The position numbers and the translations under genes are program-made. A stretch of 64,000 nt of DNA from Amphibacillus sp052055485 (lineage in GTDB: Bacteria > Bacillota > Bacilli > Bacillales > Amphibacillaceae). The notes below the pieces were generated by a model. It saw nothing but the letters and a program-made list of their open reading frames with translations, searched no databases and was not told where the DNA came from. Numbering within the stretch: position 1 is the stretch's first letter; each line of letters opens with the position of its first letter. The stretch spans positions 2,976,001 through 3,040,000 of the forward strand of contig NZ_CP197171.1 of NCBI RefSeq assembly GCF_052055485.1, given 5' to 3'. Below are positions 7,426 through 16,585 of the stretch, piece after piece.

Positions 7426-9723
7426 TTGACGAATCATTTAATCTTATCAAAAGTAAAGGAGCCGGAACTTCTTGAGTGGACTCAAGTTGTAAAGACACCT
7501 CCTTACCAAGAAATCGAAGTTTTACGTGCACTAGACCAGTTACAAGCTGAACCACATGATTTTTCTGACCATGCTGTAGCTATTCTTTATACAATGTTAG
7601 CTTACCATCGTCTAAAACGTCATCAAACCACAGATTCTTTAACACCAAGATTACTTGATCAAGCGAAACAGTTAAAAGATGATTTACCAATCCGCGAAAA
7701 TTTACAGGAGATTAGATACTACAGTATCGTTTTAGATCAATTAAAAGCGTTACAAATTAGTCAGTGGACCATTCGAGAGACTGATTTTGATGCCGCTAAG
7801 TTGAAAAAAATGCAAGAATGGCAAATAATTTTAGCAGACTATGATCGAGAAATGAAAAGACTCGAGCAAAAAAAGGATTTTAAAGACTCTGAGTTAGGAC
7901 AAATCAATAAAAAAACTAAGGATGAATTATCAAATTTAGCCCAATTAATTAATAAAAGTATCGATATGCTTGAGAATAAAAGGTCAGGTGTGCCAACACG
8001 TGCGATTAATCAATCAATTCGCAACTTGACACAATTGGAAGCCGATTTTGTTCAAGCATTTCCAGACATTTTTAACTCATCAACAAAGAAAAGTCCCCTG
8101 CAAAAGCTTGAAGAGATGGTTGGTCTAGAGCAGGTCAAAAAATATATGAATCAATACTATCATTATTTGAAATATCAACAGGATCGTAAAGAAATGGGTT
8201 TTCAAATGGTTGATGAACCAGGTCTCCATATGATTATTACAGGAAATCCTGGGACAGGTAAAACGACAATTGCTCGTTTGTTAGCAGATATTTATCATGA
8301 ACTTGGTTTACTCAAATCAAATAAAATTATTGAAGTGAATCGTTCACATTTGGTAGGTTCTTTTGTTGGCCAAAGTGAAGAAAATACGATCAATTATATT
8401 CAACAAGCAGTGGGTGGAGTTTTGTTTATTGACGAGGCGTATAGCCTTCACCGTCCAGATGCAAGTGGCAGTGATTATGGTCAAGCCGTTATCGATACCC
8501 TTGTTTCCGCTATGACAAGTGGTGAGTATGCAGGCCAATTTGCCGTTATTTTAGCGGGTTATCCAGAAGAAATGAGGCAATTTTTATGGTCAAATCCTGG
8601 CTTGAGAAGTCGCTTTCCGGAGCAAAATATGATCCATTTACCGGACTTTAAAATTACTGAACTTTTGGAAATTGCTGAAATGACCGCATTAGATAATGAT
8701 TACTTTTTCACTGAAACAGCGCTAAATAGTTTTTATGGATTAATTGAACGTGCCAAAGTTGATGATACCTTTGGTAATGCAAGAACCGTTCGGGATTTAG
8801 TGATGAAAGCCATTTTCAAAAAAGGAGCAGCGATAACAGTTGAAGAGCATGATGATTGGCTCGATCATATGCGAATTGAATCAAAAGATTTGACCGTTAT
8901 GACGGATGAGAAAGATGATATTGAGCCAATGGATCAGCTCAATCAACTGATTGGACTGGAGAATATTAAATCTGAGGTCAAGAAGCTATCATCATTTGTT
9001 AAGATACAACAGAGTCGAAAAAATCAAGGTTATCCAACGGTTCCCATTCAGCTCCATGCTGTTTTTTCAGGTAATCCAGGGACAGGGAAGACAACAGTAG
9101 CAAAAATTTATTCCAAACTATTAAAAGAGTGTGGACTGCTGAAACGTGGACATTTTATCCTGGCTTCTAGGAGTGATTTAGTTGCTGGTTATGTTGGACA
9201 AACAGCGATTAAAACAAAAAATAAAATTCGTGAAGCATTAGGTGGTGTTTTATTTATTGATGAAGCTTATTCCTTATTCCGTGGGGAGAATGATTTTGGC
9301 AAAGAAGCGATTGATACACTTGTTGATGAAATGACGAAGCATAATGAAAATCTGGTTGTCATTTTAGCGGGATATCGTCAAGAAATGGTTCGTTTTATCA
9401 ATAGTAATCCAGGACTCTCTTCACGATTTAAAAAATACTTTGAATTTCAGGACTATCAAGCTGAAGAGTTGCTTGCTATTGCAAGCTATCATATTGATCA
9501 TTATAGTTACAAAATGACCGATCAGGCTAGAGATTACCTGATTAGTGCATTTAATCATGAAACGATCGAAGGGAATGCGCGATTTGTTGTTAATTTGATA
9601 GATGAAGCGATTCAGTTCCAGGCTTTAAGGATTGCAGATGAACAAATAAATGATGAGCAATTTATGTTATTAACTAAAGATGATTTTAAAAATGCCTGGC
9701 AGGCGGTAAAAGGGGTAGATTAA
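7426..9723 (+). CDS. Tandem AAA+ ATPase, SpoVK/CbbX-like
   Basis: A 765-residue protein. An N-terminal helical region (about 1-225) with charged coiled-coil-like segments is followed by two CbbX/SpoVK-type AAA modules. The first Walker A is GNPGTGKT at 273-280, with Walker B VLFIDEAYSL about 60 residues later. The second Walker A is GNPGTGKT near 548-555, again with VLFIDEAYSL. Both modules keep Arg-finger-like SRF segments (LRSRFPE, LSSRFKK). Members include the sporulation protein SpoVK (one module) and the mycobacterial EccA. The TTG start is 8 bases after GAAAGGGG. The gene abuts the thioesterase gene (stop TAA, then ATG), so they are co-transcribed. The substrate is unknown. Confidence 0.8.
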   Translation: MTNHLILSKVKEPELLEWTQVVKTPPYQEIEVLRALDQLQAEPHDFSDHAVAILYTMLAYHRLKRHQTTDSLTPRLLDQAKQLKDDLPIRENLQEIRYYSIVLDQLKALQISQWTIRETDFDAAKLKKMQEWQIILADYDREMKRLEQKKDFKDSELGQINKKTKDELSNLAQLINKSIDMLENKRSGVPTRAINQSIRNLTQLEADFVQAFPDIFNSSTKKSPLQKLEEMVGLEQVKKYMNQYYHYLKYQQDRKEMGFQMVDEPGLHMIITGNPGTGKTTIARLLADIYHELGLLKSNKIIEVNRSHLVGSFVGQSEENTINYIQQAVGGVLFIDEAYSLHRPDASGSDYGQAVIDTLVSAMTSGEYAGQFAVILAGYPEEMRQFLWSNPGLRSRFPEQNMIHLPDFKITELLEIAEMTALDNDYFFTETALNSFYGLIERAKVDDTFGNARTVRDLVMKAIFKKGAAITVEEHDDWLDHMRIESKDLTVMTDEKDDIEPMDQLNQLIGLENIKSEVKKLSSFVKIQQSRKNQGYPTVPIQLHAVFSGNPGTGKTTVAKIYSKLLKECGLLKRGHFILASRSDLVAGYVGQTAIKTKNKIREALGGVLFIDEAYSLFRGENDFGKEAIDTLVDEMTKHNENLVVILAGYRQEMVRFINSNPGLSSRFKKYFEFQDYQAEELLAIASYHIDHYSYKMTDQARDYLISAFNHETIEGNARFVVNLIDEAIQFQALRIADEQINDEQFMLLTKDDFKNAWQAVKGVD

Positions 9724-10149
9724 ATGAAGAAAGTAACAACTGATATTCAAGTTCGTTATCAAGAAACAGATCAAATGGGGGTCGTCTATCATGCAAACTA
9801 TCTTGTCTGGTTTGAAATAGGTCGGACCGCTTTTATTGAAGCATTGGGTTTATCGTATGCAGAAATGGAAAAAGAGGGTGTTGTCTCACCTGTTACCCAT
9901 GTGGAAATCGATTATAAACATCCGATTCATTATGGTGAACCTGCTTTTGTTGAAACATGGATTGATCATTATGATGGGCTGCGCACAACATATGGTTATC
10001 AGGTGACAAATGAGCGAGGTAAAGTAGCAGTAACGGGGAAAACAGACCATGTCGTCGTAAATAAAGAAAGTTTCCGTCCGATATCAGTTCGTCGAAAATT
10101 TCCAGATTGGCATGCAAAGTATTTAAATGCCTTAGGAGCTGAAGAATAA
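9724..10149 (+). CDS. yneP: Acyl-CoA thioesterase, YbgC/FadM family (YneP)
   Basis: A 141-residue hotdog-fold protein with the 4-hydroxybenzoyl-CoA thioesterase signature RYQETDQMGVVYHANYLVWFEIGR near the N-terminus, including the catalytic Asp region. It is expected to hydrolyse an acyl-CoA in the cytoplasm. The substrate cannot be read from the sequence. It starts directly after the AAA ATPase stop and is followed without a gap by yneQ, so it is in an operon. In B. subtilis yneP also sits just before yneQ. Confidence 0.85.
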   Translation: MKKVTTDIQVRYQETDQMGVVYHANYLVWFEIGRTAFIEALGLSYAEMEKEGVVSPVTHVEIDYKHPIHYGEPAFVETWIDHYDGLRTTYGYQVTNERGKVAVTGKTDHVVVNKESFRPISVRRKFPDWHAKYLNALGAEE

Positions 10150-10452
10150 ATGGCATTTGGATTAAAGCGAAATGAATTAAAAAAATGGCAACAAAAAGTT
10201 CTAGCTGGCGAAATAGCCTTTATTACACATTATTGGCTTGATGATCGATTTCCTGATTGTACGAGCGTGACAAAAGTCGGTTGCAATAATTTAGCAAAGT
10301 TGATTACATGGGGAACGAAATATGATTTAAAACCAGAATGGATTGATCGTCGTTCAGAATACCCCCATTTTGACTTATTTGCTCCGCTTCAAGCAGAAAT
10401 ATTACAAGCAGAAGGGATAACTGATCAAATAGACCGCTTTCAATTAAAATAA
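10150..10452 (+). CDS. yneQ: YneQ-like conserved hypothetical protein
   Basis: A 100-residue soluble protein of unknown function, matched to B. subtilis YneQ by position after yneP and by the motif HYWLDDRFPDCTSVTKVGCN. It has several Trp and Cys residues but no recognised catalytic motif. Its ATG directly follows the yneP stop. The stop codon at 10450-10452 lies at the edge of a repeat block whose 28-base left border recurs at 62311-62338. Confidence 0.75.
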   Translation: MAFGLKRNELKKWQQKVLAGEIAFITHYWLDDRFPDCTSVTKVGCNNLAKLITWGTKYDLKPEWIDRRSEYPHFDLFAPLQAEILQAEGITDQIDRFQLK

Positions 10453-11575
10453 AACGAAACTTCAATCAGTGGGAGTTGGGCCTACAGGATGTAGGTCATG
10501 CAGATGGTTCCGGTGAGGCGAGTAACCGCAACCCCAGATGTTGTCACAAATGTTTTCGGTGGGACGAGTGATCGCAGCAATGTTGTCAGGTTAACACGAC
10601 CGCTACGGAAAAACACTACGCTTTCCGTGGGCGCGGAGGCGTACAGGACGTAGGTCATGCAGGCTTTGTCACACGACGTGACGAAGTTAGCCTGCCTTGA
10701 GCTAACTTTGCCAAGCAAAAAACACTTGTCAAAGTGGATCTCAAGCTCACGCTTTTCCCACAGGACAAGGAAAGCATCGTCAGCGAAACATCGCACGAAG
10801 AAAATGGCCTTTTATTTTCGAGGAGTCTGCGTGTTTTTCCTTCGCTAGCTGGTTTTACTTTCATTTGTATTAAAGTTGATACTCGATTCCATTCCATCAT
10901 TTTCTTATTTGGATGGAAGAAAATACAAATCAATATAAACCAAATTAAAATAGGATTCACTCATACAACAGATCCACTTAGGTGATTGGAACGAAAGGTG
11001 GTGACTCCAGCGGAAATAAGATGAGTTGAAGATCCACTTTTGTAGCGCATTAGGCTACAAAAGTTAGCTGAAACCATCTCCGCGGAAAGCATCCACCTGT
11101 AGTGGAAAGCACCGACCCTTAATATTTGAATCTTAGCATGCTATTTATCATTTTGAAATGGATTTACTTAATCGATCTTATTAACCTGACAACATTGGTA
11201 ATCGCAGTCCCAGGAGGTGACGGTTTTAATCTGCGTTCCCCTAGCTCCCACTGATTGTTAAGGAACACAAGCTAACGTCTTCGCGTCCTGCGAAAACGCT
11301 TATGTGACCAACATCGTGTTGGCCCAAGTGAATCAGGACATTAGCTCACCTGTATCTCCCGCCTATATAGATTCATTTTCTTTCTCTATTCGAAGGACTA
11401 CAGGCTAAAACCACCACATCGTGTGGTAACACCTGTGTGACCAACATCGTGGGACTCAGAATAAGAAAACCACTTATTCTTGCGGTGTAAAGCTCCGTAG
11501 TTTTCCTTAGTGCGGTTACTCGCTCCATCGAAACCCGTTGTTGCCCCGAGTTTTACGGGCGGTTATCTATGATAA
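10450..11575. repeat. Gene-free mosaic of interspersed repeats (copy A)
   Basis: About 1.1 kb with no credible gene and a GC content visibly above its surroundings. Bases 10450-10477 are identical to 62311-62338. Bases 11181-11211 are the exact reverse complement of 62568-62598. Bases 11450-11513 are the reverse complement of 62458-62521 with one difference. AATCAGTGGGAG near 10465 and CTCCCACTGATT near 11250 form an inverted pair bounding about 800 bases. An internal direct repeat (ACAGGATGTAGGTCATGCAG at 10484-10503, a near copy at 10642-10661) is present. Part of it (CGAAAGGTGGTGACTCC, GAAGATCCACT) recurs at 24.5 kb. This looks like a composite of non-coding genomic repeats. No transposase is present. 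Confidence 0.75.
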
Positions 11576-11585
11576 AGTTTCATTA

Positions 11586-11632
11586 GAAACTCCCACTTCA
11601 TGATTTTGGTTAATTGATTGAAGTGGGAGCCT
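11586..11632 (-). terminator. Terminator hairpin after yidD
   Basis: CTCCCACTTCA (11590-11600) and TGAAGTGGGAG (11619-11629) form a perfect 11-base stem. Read on the minus strand it lies just past the yidD stop and is followed by TTTCTAATG. It may be bidirectional, shielding yidD-folE2 from the repeat region. Confidence 0.65.
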
Positions 11633-11646
11633 TTATGATTTTAATC

Positions 11647-11877
11647 TTATTTTTGACTTATTTTCTTTTCAGGTACTGGATCATATCCTCCAGGGTGAAA
11701 AGGGTGGCATTTTAAAATCCGAACAATGGTTAATCTAAGCCCTTTAAAAGCACCAAATCTAGTAATGGCGATTCTACCATACTCTGAACAGCTCGGATGA
11801 AAGCGACAGCTCGGCGCTGTCATTGGACTAATCTTATCCTGATAAAAACGGATAATGGCTAATAATATACGTTTCAT
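11647..11877 (-). CDS. yidD: Membrane protein insertion efficiency factor YidD
   Basis: A 76-residue protein of the YidD family (UPF0161), which assists membrane protein insertion with YidC. The family signature is clear: IRFYQDKISPM, CRFHPSCSEYG and KCHPFHPGGYDPVP, including the three conserved cysteines. It starts three bases after the folE2 stop, so it is translated from the same mRNA. Its own ribosome-binding site is weak, suggesting translational coupling. It is normal in length. Confidence 0.93.
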   Translation of the reverse strand: MKRILLAIIRFYQDKISPMTAPSCRFHPSCSEYGRIAITRFGAFKGLRLTIVRILKCHPFHPGGYDPVPEKKISQK

Positions 11878-11880
11878 GGA

Positions 11881-12807
11881 TTATTCCAACCGCTTATCAA
11901 AGGTAATTGATGCAATTGCATCATGTAAGTGAATGGATTCATGGTTTTGGCAGCTTACATGAAAAGCAACAATTTGATTAGATTCGTATAGATCAGCAGC
12001 GACTAAGCGAACCATATCCTCAACAAATCTTGGATTTTCATAAGCTTGTTCAGTAACAATTTTCTCATCAGGCCGTTTTAAGACAGGGTGAATACGAGCA
12101 CTTGCGTTACTTTCAGCTGCTTCTAACAAGAGTGCTTTCCAATCGATAGTTGATTCATCAAAAGCTTCGATCAGCTCAACTTCCATATGAACTTCTCCGC
12201 GCTGATTATGAGCACTATACTCGCTAATTTCTTTTGAACAAGGGCAAAGAGTAGTTATTGTTCCTGTTAAGCCAACCTTAATGTCAAATTGATTAGGTTC
12301 CTGATAGTTGATCGCTATCATTAAATCAGCATGATTGAGTCCTGTTAATTCAGAATTTGGACCTTTACGTTCAAAAAACCATGGAACTTGAACCTCGAGT
12401 TTTGCATCTGATGTTTTTAACCGTTTAGCCAATTGTTTGGTCAATTGTTTAAGATTTTTTAAATCGAGTGTCAACAAATTATTTTGATAAAAGTCATGTA
12501 ATTGTTCAGTAAATCGACTCATATTTGTGCCTTTATTATTTTGCGCAACAGTAGAGGAAAAAGTAAAGCTTCCAATTGATGATTGTTGATTTGGCATGAG
12601 TTGACTATTTATTTGAATCGGATGTTTGACATTCGTTATCCCGACTGCATCTAATTTAAATAGAAAATCTGCCTGTTTATTTTGTAAATCAGCCATAGCT
12701 TCTTTAGTTTCCGGCTTTGTCTTTTCAATAGGTTCTACTGAGCCAAATAAGCGATGGCGCTCTGCTTTATTTGGCATTATACGTTGGTTTATATGATCTT
12801 TATTCAT
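11881..12807 (-). CDS. folE2: GTP cyclohydrolase FolE2
   Basis: A 308-residue type IB GTP cyclohydrolase (COG1469, B. subtilis YciA), converting GTP to dihydroneopterin triphosphate for folate synthesis. Family hallmarks are the catalytic cysteine region TTLCPCSKEISEYSAHNQRG and, near the C-terminus, ENPRFVEDMVRLVA. FolE2 can use metals other than zinc and often replaces the zinc enzyme FolE1 under zinc limitation. The ATG has an AAAGGGGATT site. I looked for a Zur-type operator upstream and saw none, so it may be the constitutive enzyme here. It is co-transcribed with yidD. Confidence 0.93.
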   Translation of the reverse strand: MNKDHINQRIMPNKAERHRLFGSVEPIEKTKPETKEAMADLQNKQADFLFKLDAVGITNVKHPIQINSQLMPNQQSSIGSFTFSSTVAQNNKGTNMSRFTEQLHDFYQNNLLTLDLKNLKQLTKQLAKRLKTSDAKLEVQVPWFFERKGPNSELTGLNHADLMIAINYQEPNQFDIKVGLTGTITTLCPCSKEISEYSAHNQRGEVHMEVELIEAFDESTIDWKALLLEAAESNASARIHPVLKRPDEKIVTEQAYENPRFVEDMVRLVAADLYESNQIVAFHVSCQNHESIHLHDAIASITFDKRLE

Positions 12808-12993
12808 AGAGGAATCCCCTTTCGCATCAACAACTAGTACAAAGTATACTGAACATTCTAAAATGATTCAATTCTTTTGTTTTCTTAAGTATATTGATTT
12901 TATGAAGTAAATCTGATATAAAATAGTGTTGACACGCTTCTCCAAATAACAAATTTGTTTTTGTGTGGAGATGGCTTCAGTTAACTTGAGTAG

Positions 12994-13049
12994 CAAAAAA
13001 CCCGATATTTTAGCGGGAAAATAGAGTAAAACTGCTTCAAATCGGGTGA
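12994..13049 (-). terminator. Terminator-like hairpin after plsY
   Basis: On the minus strand ACCCGAT and ATCGGGT enclose an inner CCCG/CGGG stem (13001-13017) that is followed by six T. It lies about 40 bases past the plsY stop. Confidence 0.6.
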
Positions 13050-13090
13050 GTGAAATCTTTAATTTAAACCATTTGTTTAAGCTTTTCGAG

Positions 13091-13678
13091 TTAAAGCCAG
13101 GTTATTTTGGGTTCGGTTTTATTGATAATTCGCTTTATATTCGCTCGATGTCGATAAAAGATAAATAGCGTTAAGATACTTGTCACAATCAACAGTCCAT
13201 ATTCTCTAAGGATAAGGGTTGTGATTATAGCAATAATTCCGGTCACCATTGAAGATAAGGAAACATATTTGCTCAGATAAAGGACGATAAAGAAGCTGAT
13301 TAAAATGATAAAGAAGAGCAATGGATTCACACCCAAGATCAGACCGCCCGAGGTAGCCACTGCTTTACCCCCTCTAAAATGAGCAAATATGGGGTACATA
13401 TGCCCGATAACAGCAAAGATACCAATAATTAATGGACTTAATTCTGGCTGATTAAAGATGAATGGGATTGAGGCAGCAAGGGTACCTTTTAAAATGTCCG
13501 CTGATGTGACGATAATACCAGCTTTTTTACCTAAAACACGAAATGTATTGGTTCCACCTAAGTTGCCACTCCCATGCTCACGAATATCCGTTTTATAAAA
13601 TAGCTTCCCAATGATTAATCCCGACGGTATTGAGCCGAGTAGGTAAGCAATGACGATAAATAATAAATAAGTCCACAT
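13091..13678 (-). CDS. plsY: Acyl-phosphate glycerol-3-phosphate acyltransferase PlsY
   Basis: A 195-residue polytopic membrane enzyme making lysophosphatidic acid from acyl-phosphate and glycerol-3-phosphate, the first committed step of phospholipid synthesis. The three PlsY signatures are visible: GSIPSGLIIGK, GSGNLGGTNTFRVLGKKAG and the glycine-rich FRGGKAVATSGG. About five membrane helices are present. The ATG has an AGAGGAAG site. In B. subtilis plsY (yneS) lies divergently next to yneT and parE, exactly as here. Confidence 0.95.
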   Translation of the reverse strand: MWTYLLFIVIAYLLGSIPSGLIIGKLFYKTDIREHGSGNLGGTNTFRVLGKKAGIIVTSADILKGTLAASIPFIFNQPELSPLIIGIFAVIGHMYPIFAHFRGGKAVATSGGLILGVNPLLFFIILISFFIVLYLSKYVSLSSMVTGIIAIITTLILREYGLLIVTSILTLFIFYRHRANIKRIINKTEPKITWL

Positions 13679-13819
13679 TTATTTTCTTCCTCTTTTCTTT
13701 AATACAGTAATAGAATGTTCTTATTTTAACACGATTTATTGAATTGTAAAACTATTTATGAGCTGGTACTAAATTCTGCTGTCATTTTTAAAGAAATTGC
13801 TTATTTTTAGTAATTCTAT

Positions 13820-13849
13820 TTGACCAAATTAGCTAATTAATCGTACACT
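13820..13849 (+). promoter_or_regulatory. Candidate sigma-A promoter of yneT
   Basis: TTGACC (13820-13825), an 18-base spacer and TACACT (13844-13849). The -35 is good and the -10 moderate. It lies in the plsY-yneT divergent spacer. Confidence 0.45.
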
Positions 13850-13887
13850 AAAGATTACAGACCAATTATAAAAAGGAGTTGAGCACA

Positions 13888-14298
13888 GTGAAAGAGTATC
13901 ATCCAAATCAAACCACGTTAAAGAAAATATTTGATGAAGCAAAAACAATAGCTGTTGTTGGTTTGTCAGATAAGCCGGAAAGAACGTCTTATCAAATAAG
14001 CGAACTCATGCAAGGTTATGGATTTAAAATCATTCCTGTCAATCCTAAGGTTGATCAAGTTTTAGGGGAAAAGGCTTATCCGAGCTTGACTGCTATTCCG
14101 GAACCAGTGGATATTGTTAATGTATTTCGAAGATCAGAGTTCCTTAAGGAGATTGCTGCAGAAACAAAAGAAATTAAAGCAAAAGTGCTTTGGGCACAAC
14201 AAGGTGTTTATGACGAAGAGGTTTATCAAGAATATCATGATGATTTCGATATTGTGATGGATCTTTGCATTAAAGTGGCTTATTCAACATTAAAATAA
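13888..14298 (+). CDS. yneT: CoA-binding domain protein (YneT)
   Basis: A 136-residue CoA-binding (Rossmann-like) protein with TIAVVGLSDKPERTSYQISELM and IIPVNPKVD, the usual signature of the succinyl-CoA-ligase-like CoA_binding_2 family. No enzyme partner domain is fused, and the function is unknown. I chose the GTG at 13888 because it lies 9 bases after AAAGGAG; the in-frame TTG at 13879 touches the ribosome-binding site. Neighbours plsY and parE are as in B. subtilis. Confidence 0.88.
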   Translation: MKEYHPNQTTLKKIFDEAKTIAVVGLSDKPERTSYQISELMQGYGFKIIPVNPKVDQVLGEKAYPSLTAIPEPVDIVNVFRRSEFLKEIAAETKEIKAKVLWAQQGVYDEEVYQEYHDDFDIVMDLCIKVAYSTLK

Positions 14299-14387
14299 AT
14301 CCTCGATTAAGTCGTTGATTTGACGGCTTAACTAAGTAGAAATAGATTTCTGTTTAGTTAAGCTTGTTAAATCGAGCGGTCAGGATT
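14298..14387. other. Nested 90-base inverted-repeat structure between yneT and parE
   Basis: Three concentric inverted pairs: AATCCT (14298-14303) with AGGATT (14382-14387); CTCGATTAA with TTAAATCGAG; and CTTAACTAA (14327-14335) with TTAGTTAAG (14354-14362), whose loop itself contains AGAAAT/ATTTCT. No T-run follows, so it is not a simple terminator. It starts inside the yneT stop codon. It could be a structured 3' UTR or a small palindromic repeat. Confidence 0.55.
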
Positions 14388-14516
14388 AATTATCCTCATT
14401 AATTTTAGTTCATTTTTCCTGACTTGGGTGAGTGATAAAAAAATAAGCGAATTTTAGGTAATGATCAAGTATAATAACATTTAGAAGTTTAATGTTGTAC
14501 GATATAGAAGGGAAAG

Positions 14517-16475
14517 ATGAGTTTGAGTAATCAAGAATCATTATATACAGATGAATCGATTCAAGTATTAGAAGGACTGGAAGCTGTTCGAAAAAGACCT
14601 GGTATGTACATAGGTTCTACTGATGCAAGAGGTTTGCACCATCTTGTCTATGAAATTGTTGATAATGCCGTTGATGAAGCATTAGCTGGATTTGGTGAAA
14701 AAATTACGGTTACAATCCATGAAGATAATAGTATTTCTGTTACCGATCAAGGTCGAGGGATGCCGATTGGTTTACACCAATCTGGAAAATCTACACCAGA
14801 AGTTATTTTGACAGTCCTTCATGCTGGCGGCAAATTTGGCGAAGGTGGTTATAAAACAGCTGGTGGTTTACATGGTGTTGGTGCCTCAGTCGTTAATGCT
14901 CTATCAGAAGAGCTTATCGTCACCATTCATCGAGATGGCAAGATAATGGAACAAACCTTTATCAATGGCGGCATGGCTGCTAGCACGTTAAAACAAATTG
15001 GAACAACTAAAAAAACTGGGACAACTATCAGGTTTAAACCAGATACAACTATTTTTTCAACAACGACCTTTCAATTTGGAAACTTGTCTGAACGTTTAAG
15101 AGAAGCTGCGTTTTTATTAAAAGGTATTGAAATTGTCCTAAACGATCAAAGACAAGGAATAACAGATGTTTATCAATATCCAGATGGTTTAAAATCATTT
15201 ATTGAATATTTGAACGAGGAAAAGGATACGCTTCATTCAGTCGTTAACTTCGAAGGCACTCAACAAGATATTGAAGTGGATTTTGCTTTTCAATTTAATG
15301 ACGGTTATGCCGAAAACATGCTATCTTTTGTTAACAGTGTCAGAACTAAAGATGGAGGGACTCACGAATCTGGTGCTAAGGCTGCCGTTACGCGAGTATT
15401 TAATGAATATGCTCGGAAAAATAATCTTTTAAAGGAAAAAGATAAAAACCTTGAGGGTAACGATATTCGTGAGGGATTCACAGCGATTGTATCGGTACGA
15501 ATTCCTGAAGAAAAATTACAATTTGAAGGACAGACAAAAGGAAGACTTGGAACAACTGAAGCAAGATCTGCTGTTGATACCATTGTGTCAGAGCATTTGG
15601 CTTATTTTCTTGAAGAGAATGCAAACACATCGACAATGCTACTGAAGAAAGCACTACGAGCAAGAGAAGCAAGAGAAATGGCCCGTAAAGCAAGAGAAGA
15701 TGCAAGATCTGGAAAAAACAAAAAACGTAAAGCCGCTTTGCTTAGTGGGAAGTTAACCCCTGCTCAATCACGCAAACCTGATCGTAATGAATTATACTTA
15801 GTCGAGGGAGATTCTGCTGGTGGTTCAGCTAAACAAGGTCGCGATCGTAAGTTTCAAGCGATCTTACCTTTGCGTGGAAAAGTTGTTAATACTGAAAAGA
15901 CAAAAATTGAAGATATTTTAAAAAATGAGGAAATATCGACGATTATCCATACCATTGGCGCTGGTGTTGCTGGAGACTTCAATCTAGAAGATGTTCAGTA
16001 TGATAAAGTCATTATTATGACCGATGCCGATACTGATGGTGCACATATTCAAGTTTTATTATTAACCTTCTTCTACCGCTATATGCGGGCACTTGTTGAG
16101 GCCGGTAAGGTTTATATTGCTCTACCTCCTTTGTACAAAATTTCTAAAGGAAAAGGAAAAAATGAGCAAATTCATTATGCCTGGAATGAAGAAGAGATGC
16201 AGCAAGTCACGAAAAAACTAAAGACAGGCTATACTTTGCAGCGATATAAAGGATTAGGCGAGATGAATGCTGATCAATTATGGGATACAACGATGAACCC
16301 AGAGACGCGTATGTTAATACGGGTTACAATTGATGACTTTGCTAGAACTGAGCGACGAGTGACGACATTGATGGGGAATAAGGTTTCACCTAGACGAAAA
16401 TGGATTGAAACAAATGTAGCTTTTGGTTTAGATGAAGAAACAAACATTATTGATAATGAGAATATCCACAGTTGA
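14517..16475 (+). CDS. parE: DNA topoisomerase IV subunit B
   Basis: A 652-residue type IIA topoisomerase ATPase subunit. An N-terminal GHKL ATPase domain carries EIVDNAVDEALAGFG and the GGLHGVGASVVNALS loop. It is followed by the transducer domain and a TOPRIM domain with EGDSAGGSAKQGRDRKFQ and DADTDGAHI. Assignment to ParE rather than GyrB rests on the KVVNTEKTK wording after the TOPRIM motif, the adjacent parC and the conserved yneT-parE-parC order. With ParC it decatenates daughter chromosomes. The ATG follows GAAGGGAAAG. Confidence 0.95.
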   Translation: MSLSNQESLYTDESIQVLEGLEAVRKRPGMYIGSTDARGLHHLVYEIVDNAVDEALAGFGEKITVTIHEDNSISVTDQGRGMPIGLHQSGKSTPEVILTVLHAGGKFGEGGYKTAGGLHGVGASVVNALSEELIVTIHRDGKIMEQTFINGGMAASTLKQIGTTKKTGTTIRFKPDTTIFSTTTFQFGNLSERLREAAFLLKGIEIVLNDQRQGITDVYQYPDGLKSFIEYLNEEKDTLHSVVNFEGTQQDIEVDFAFQFNDGYAENMLSFVNSVRTKDGGTHESGAKAAVTRVFNEYARKNNLLKEKDKNLEGNDIREGFTAIVSVRIPEEKLQFEGQTKGRLGTTEARSAVDTIVSEHLAYFLEENANTSTMLLKKALRAREAREMARKAREDARSGKNKKRKAALLSGKLTPAQSRKPDRNELYLVEGDSAGGSAKQGRDRKFQAILPLRGKVVNTEKTKIEDILKNEEISTIIHTIGAGVAGDFNLEDVQYDKVIIMTDADTDGAHIQVLLLTFFYRYMRALVEAGKVYIALPPLYKISKGKGKNEQIHYAWNEEEMQQVTKKLKTGYTLQRYKGLGEMNADQLWDTTMNPETRMLIRVTIDDFARTERRVTTLMGNKVSPRRKWIETNVAFGLDEETNIIDNENIHS

Positions 16476-16585
16476 TCTTTACATGTTAAGATAGTATCCA
16501 TTTTTGCGATGGGAATGTTGAAATCAGTACACCCATGAGCAAATAAAGAATGAACGAATGGGAGTTTTTTAAAGGAGGAAGTATT

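Noticed and set aside
10482..10985. Overlapping open frames on both strands (about 83-104 codons) in the repeat block
   Set aside because: They overlap each other, lie in repeated non-coding sequence, lack ribosome-binding sites and resemble no protein.
12808..13090. Zur operator ahead of folE2
   Set aside because: No TCGTAAT-like inverted repeat was found.
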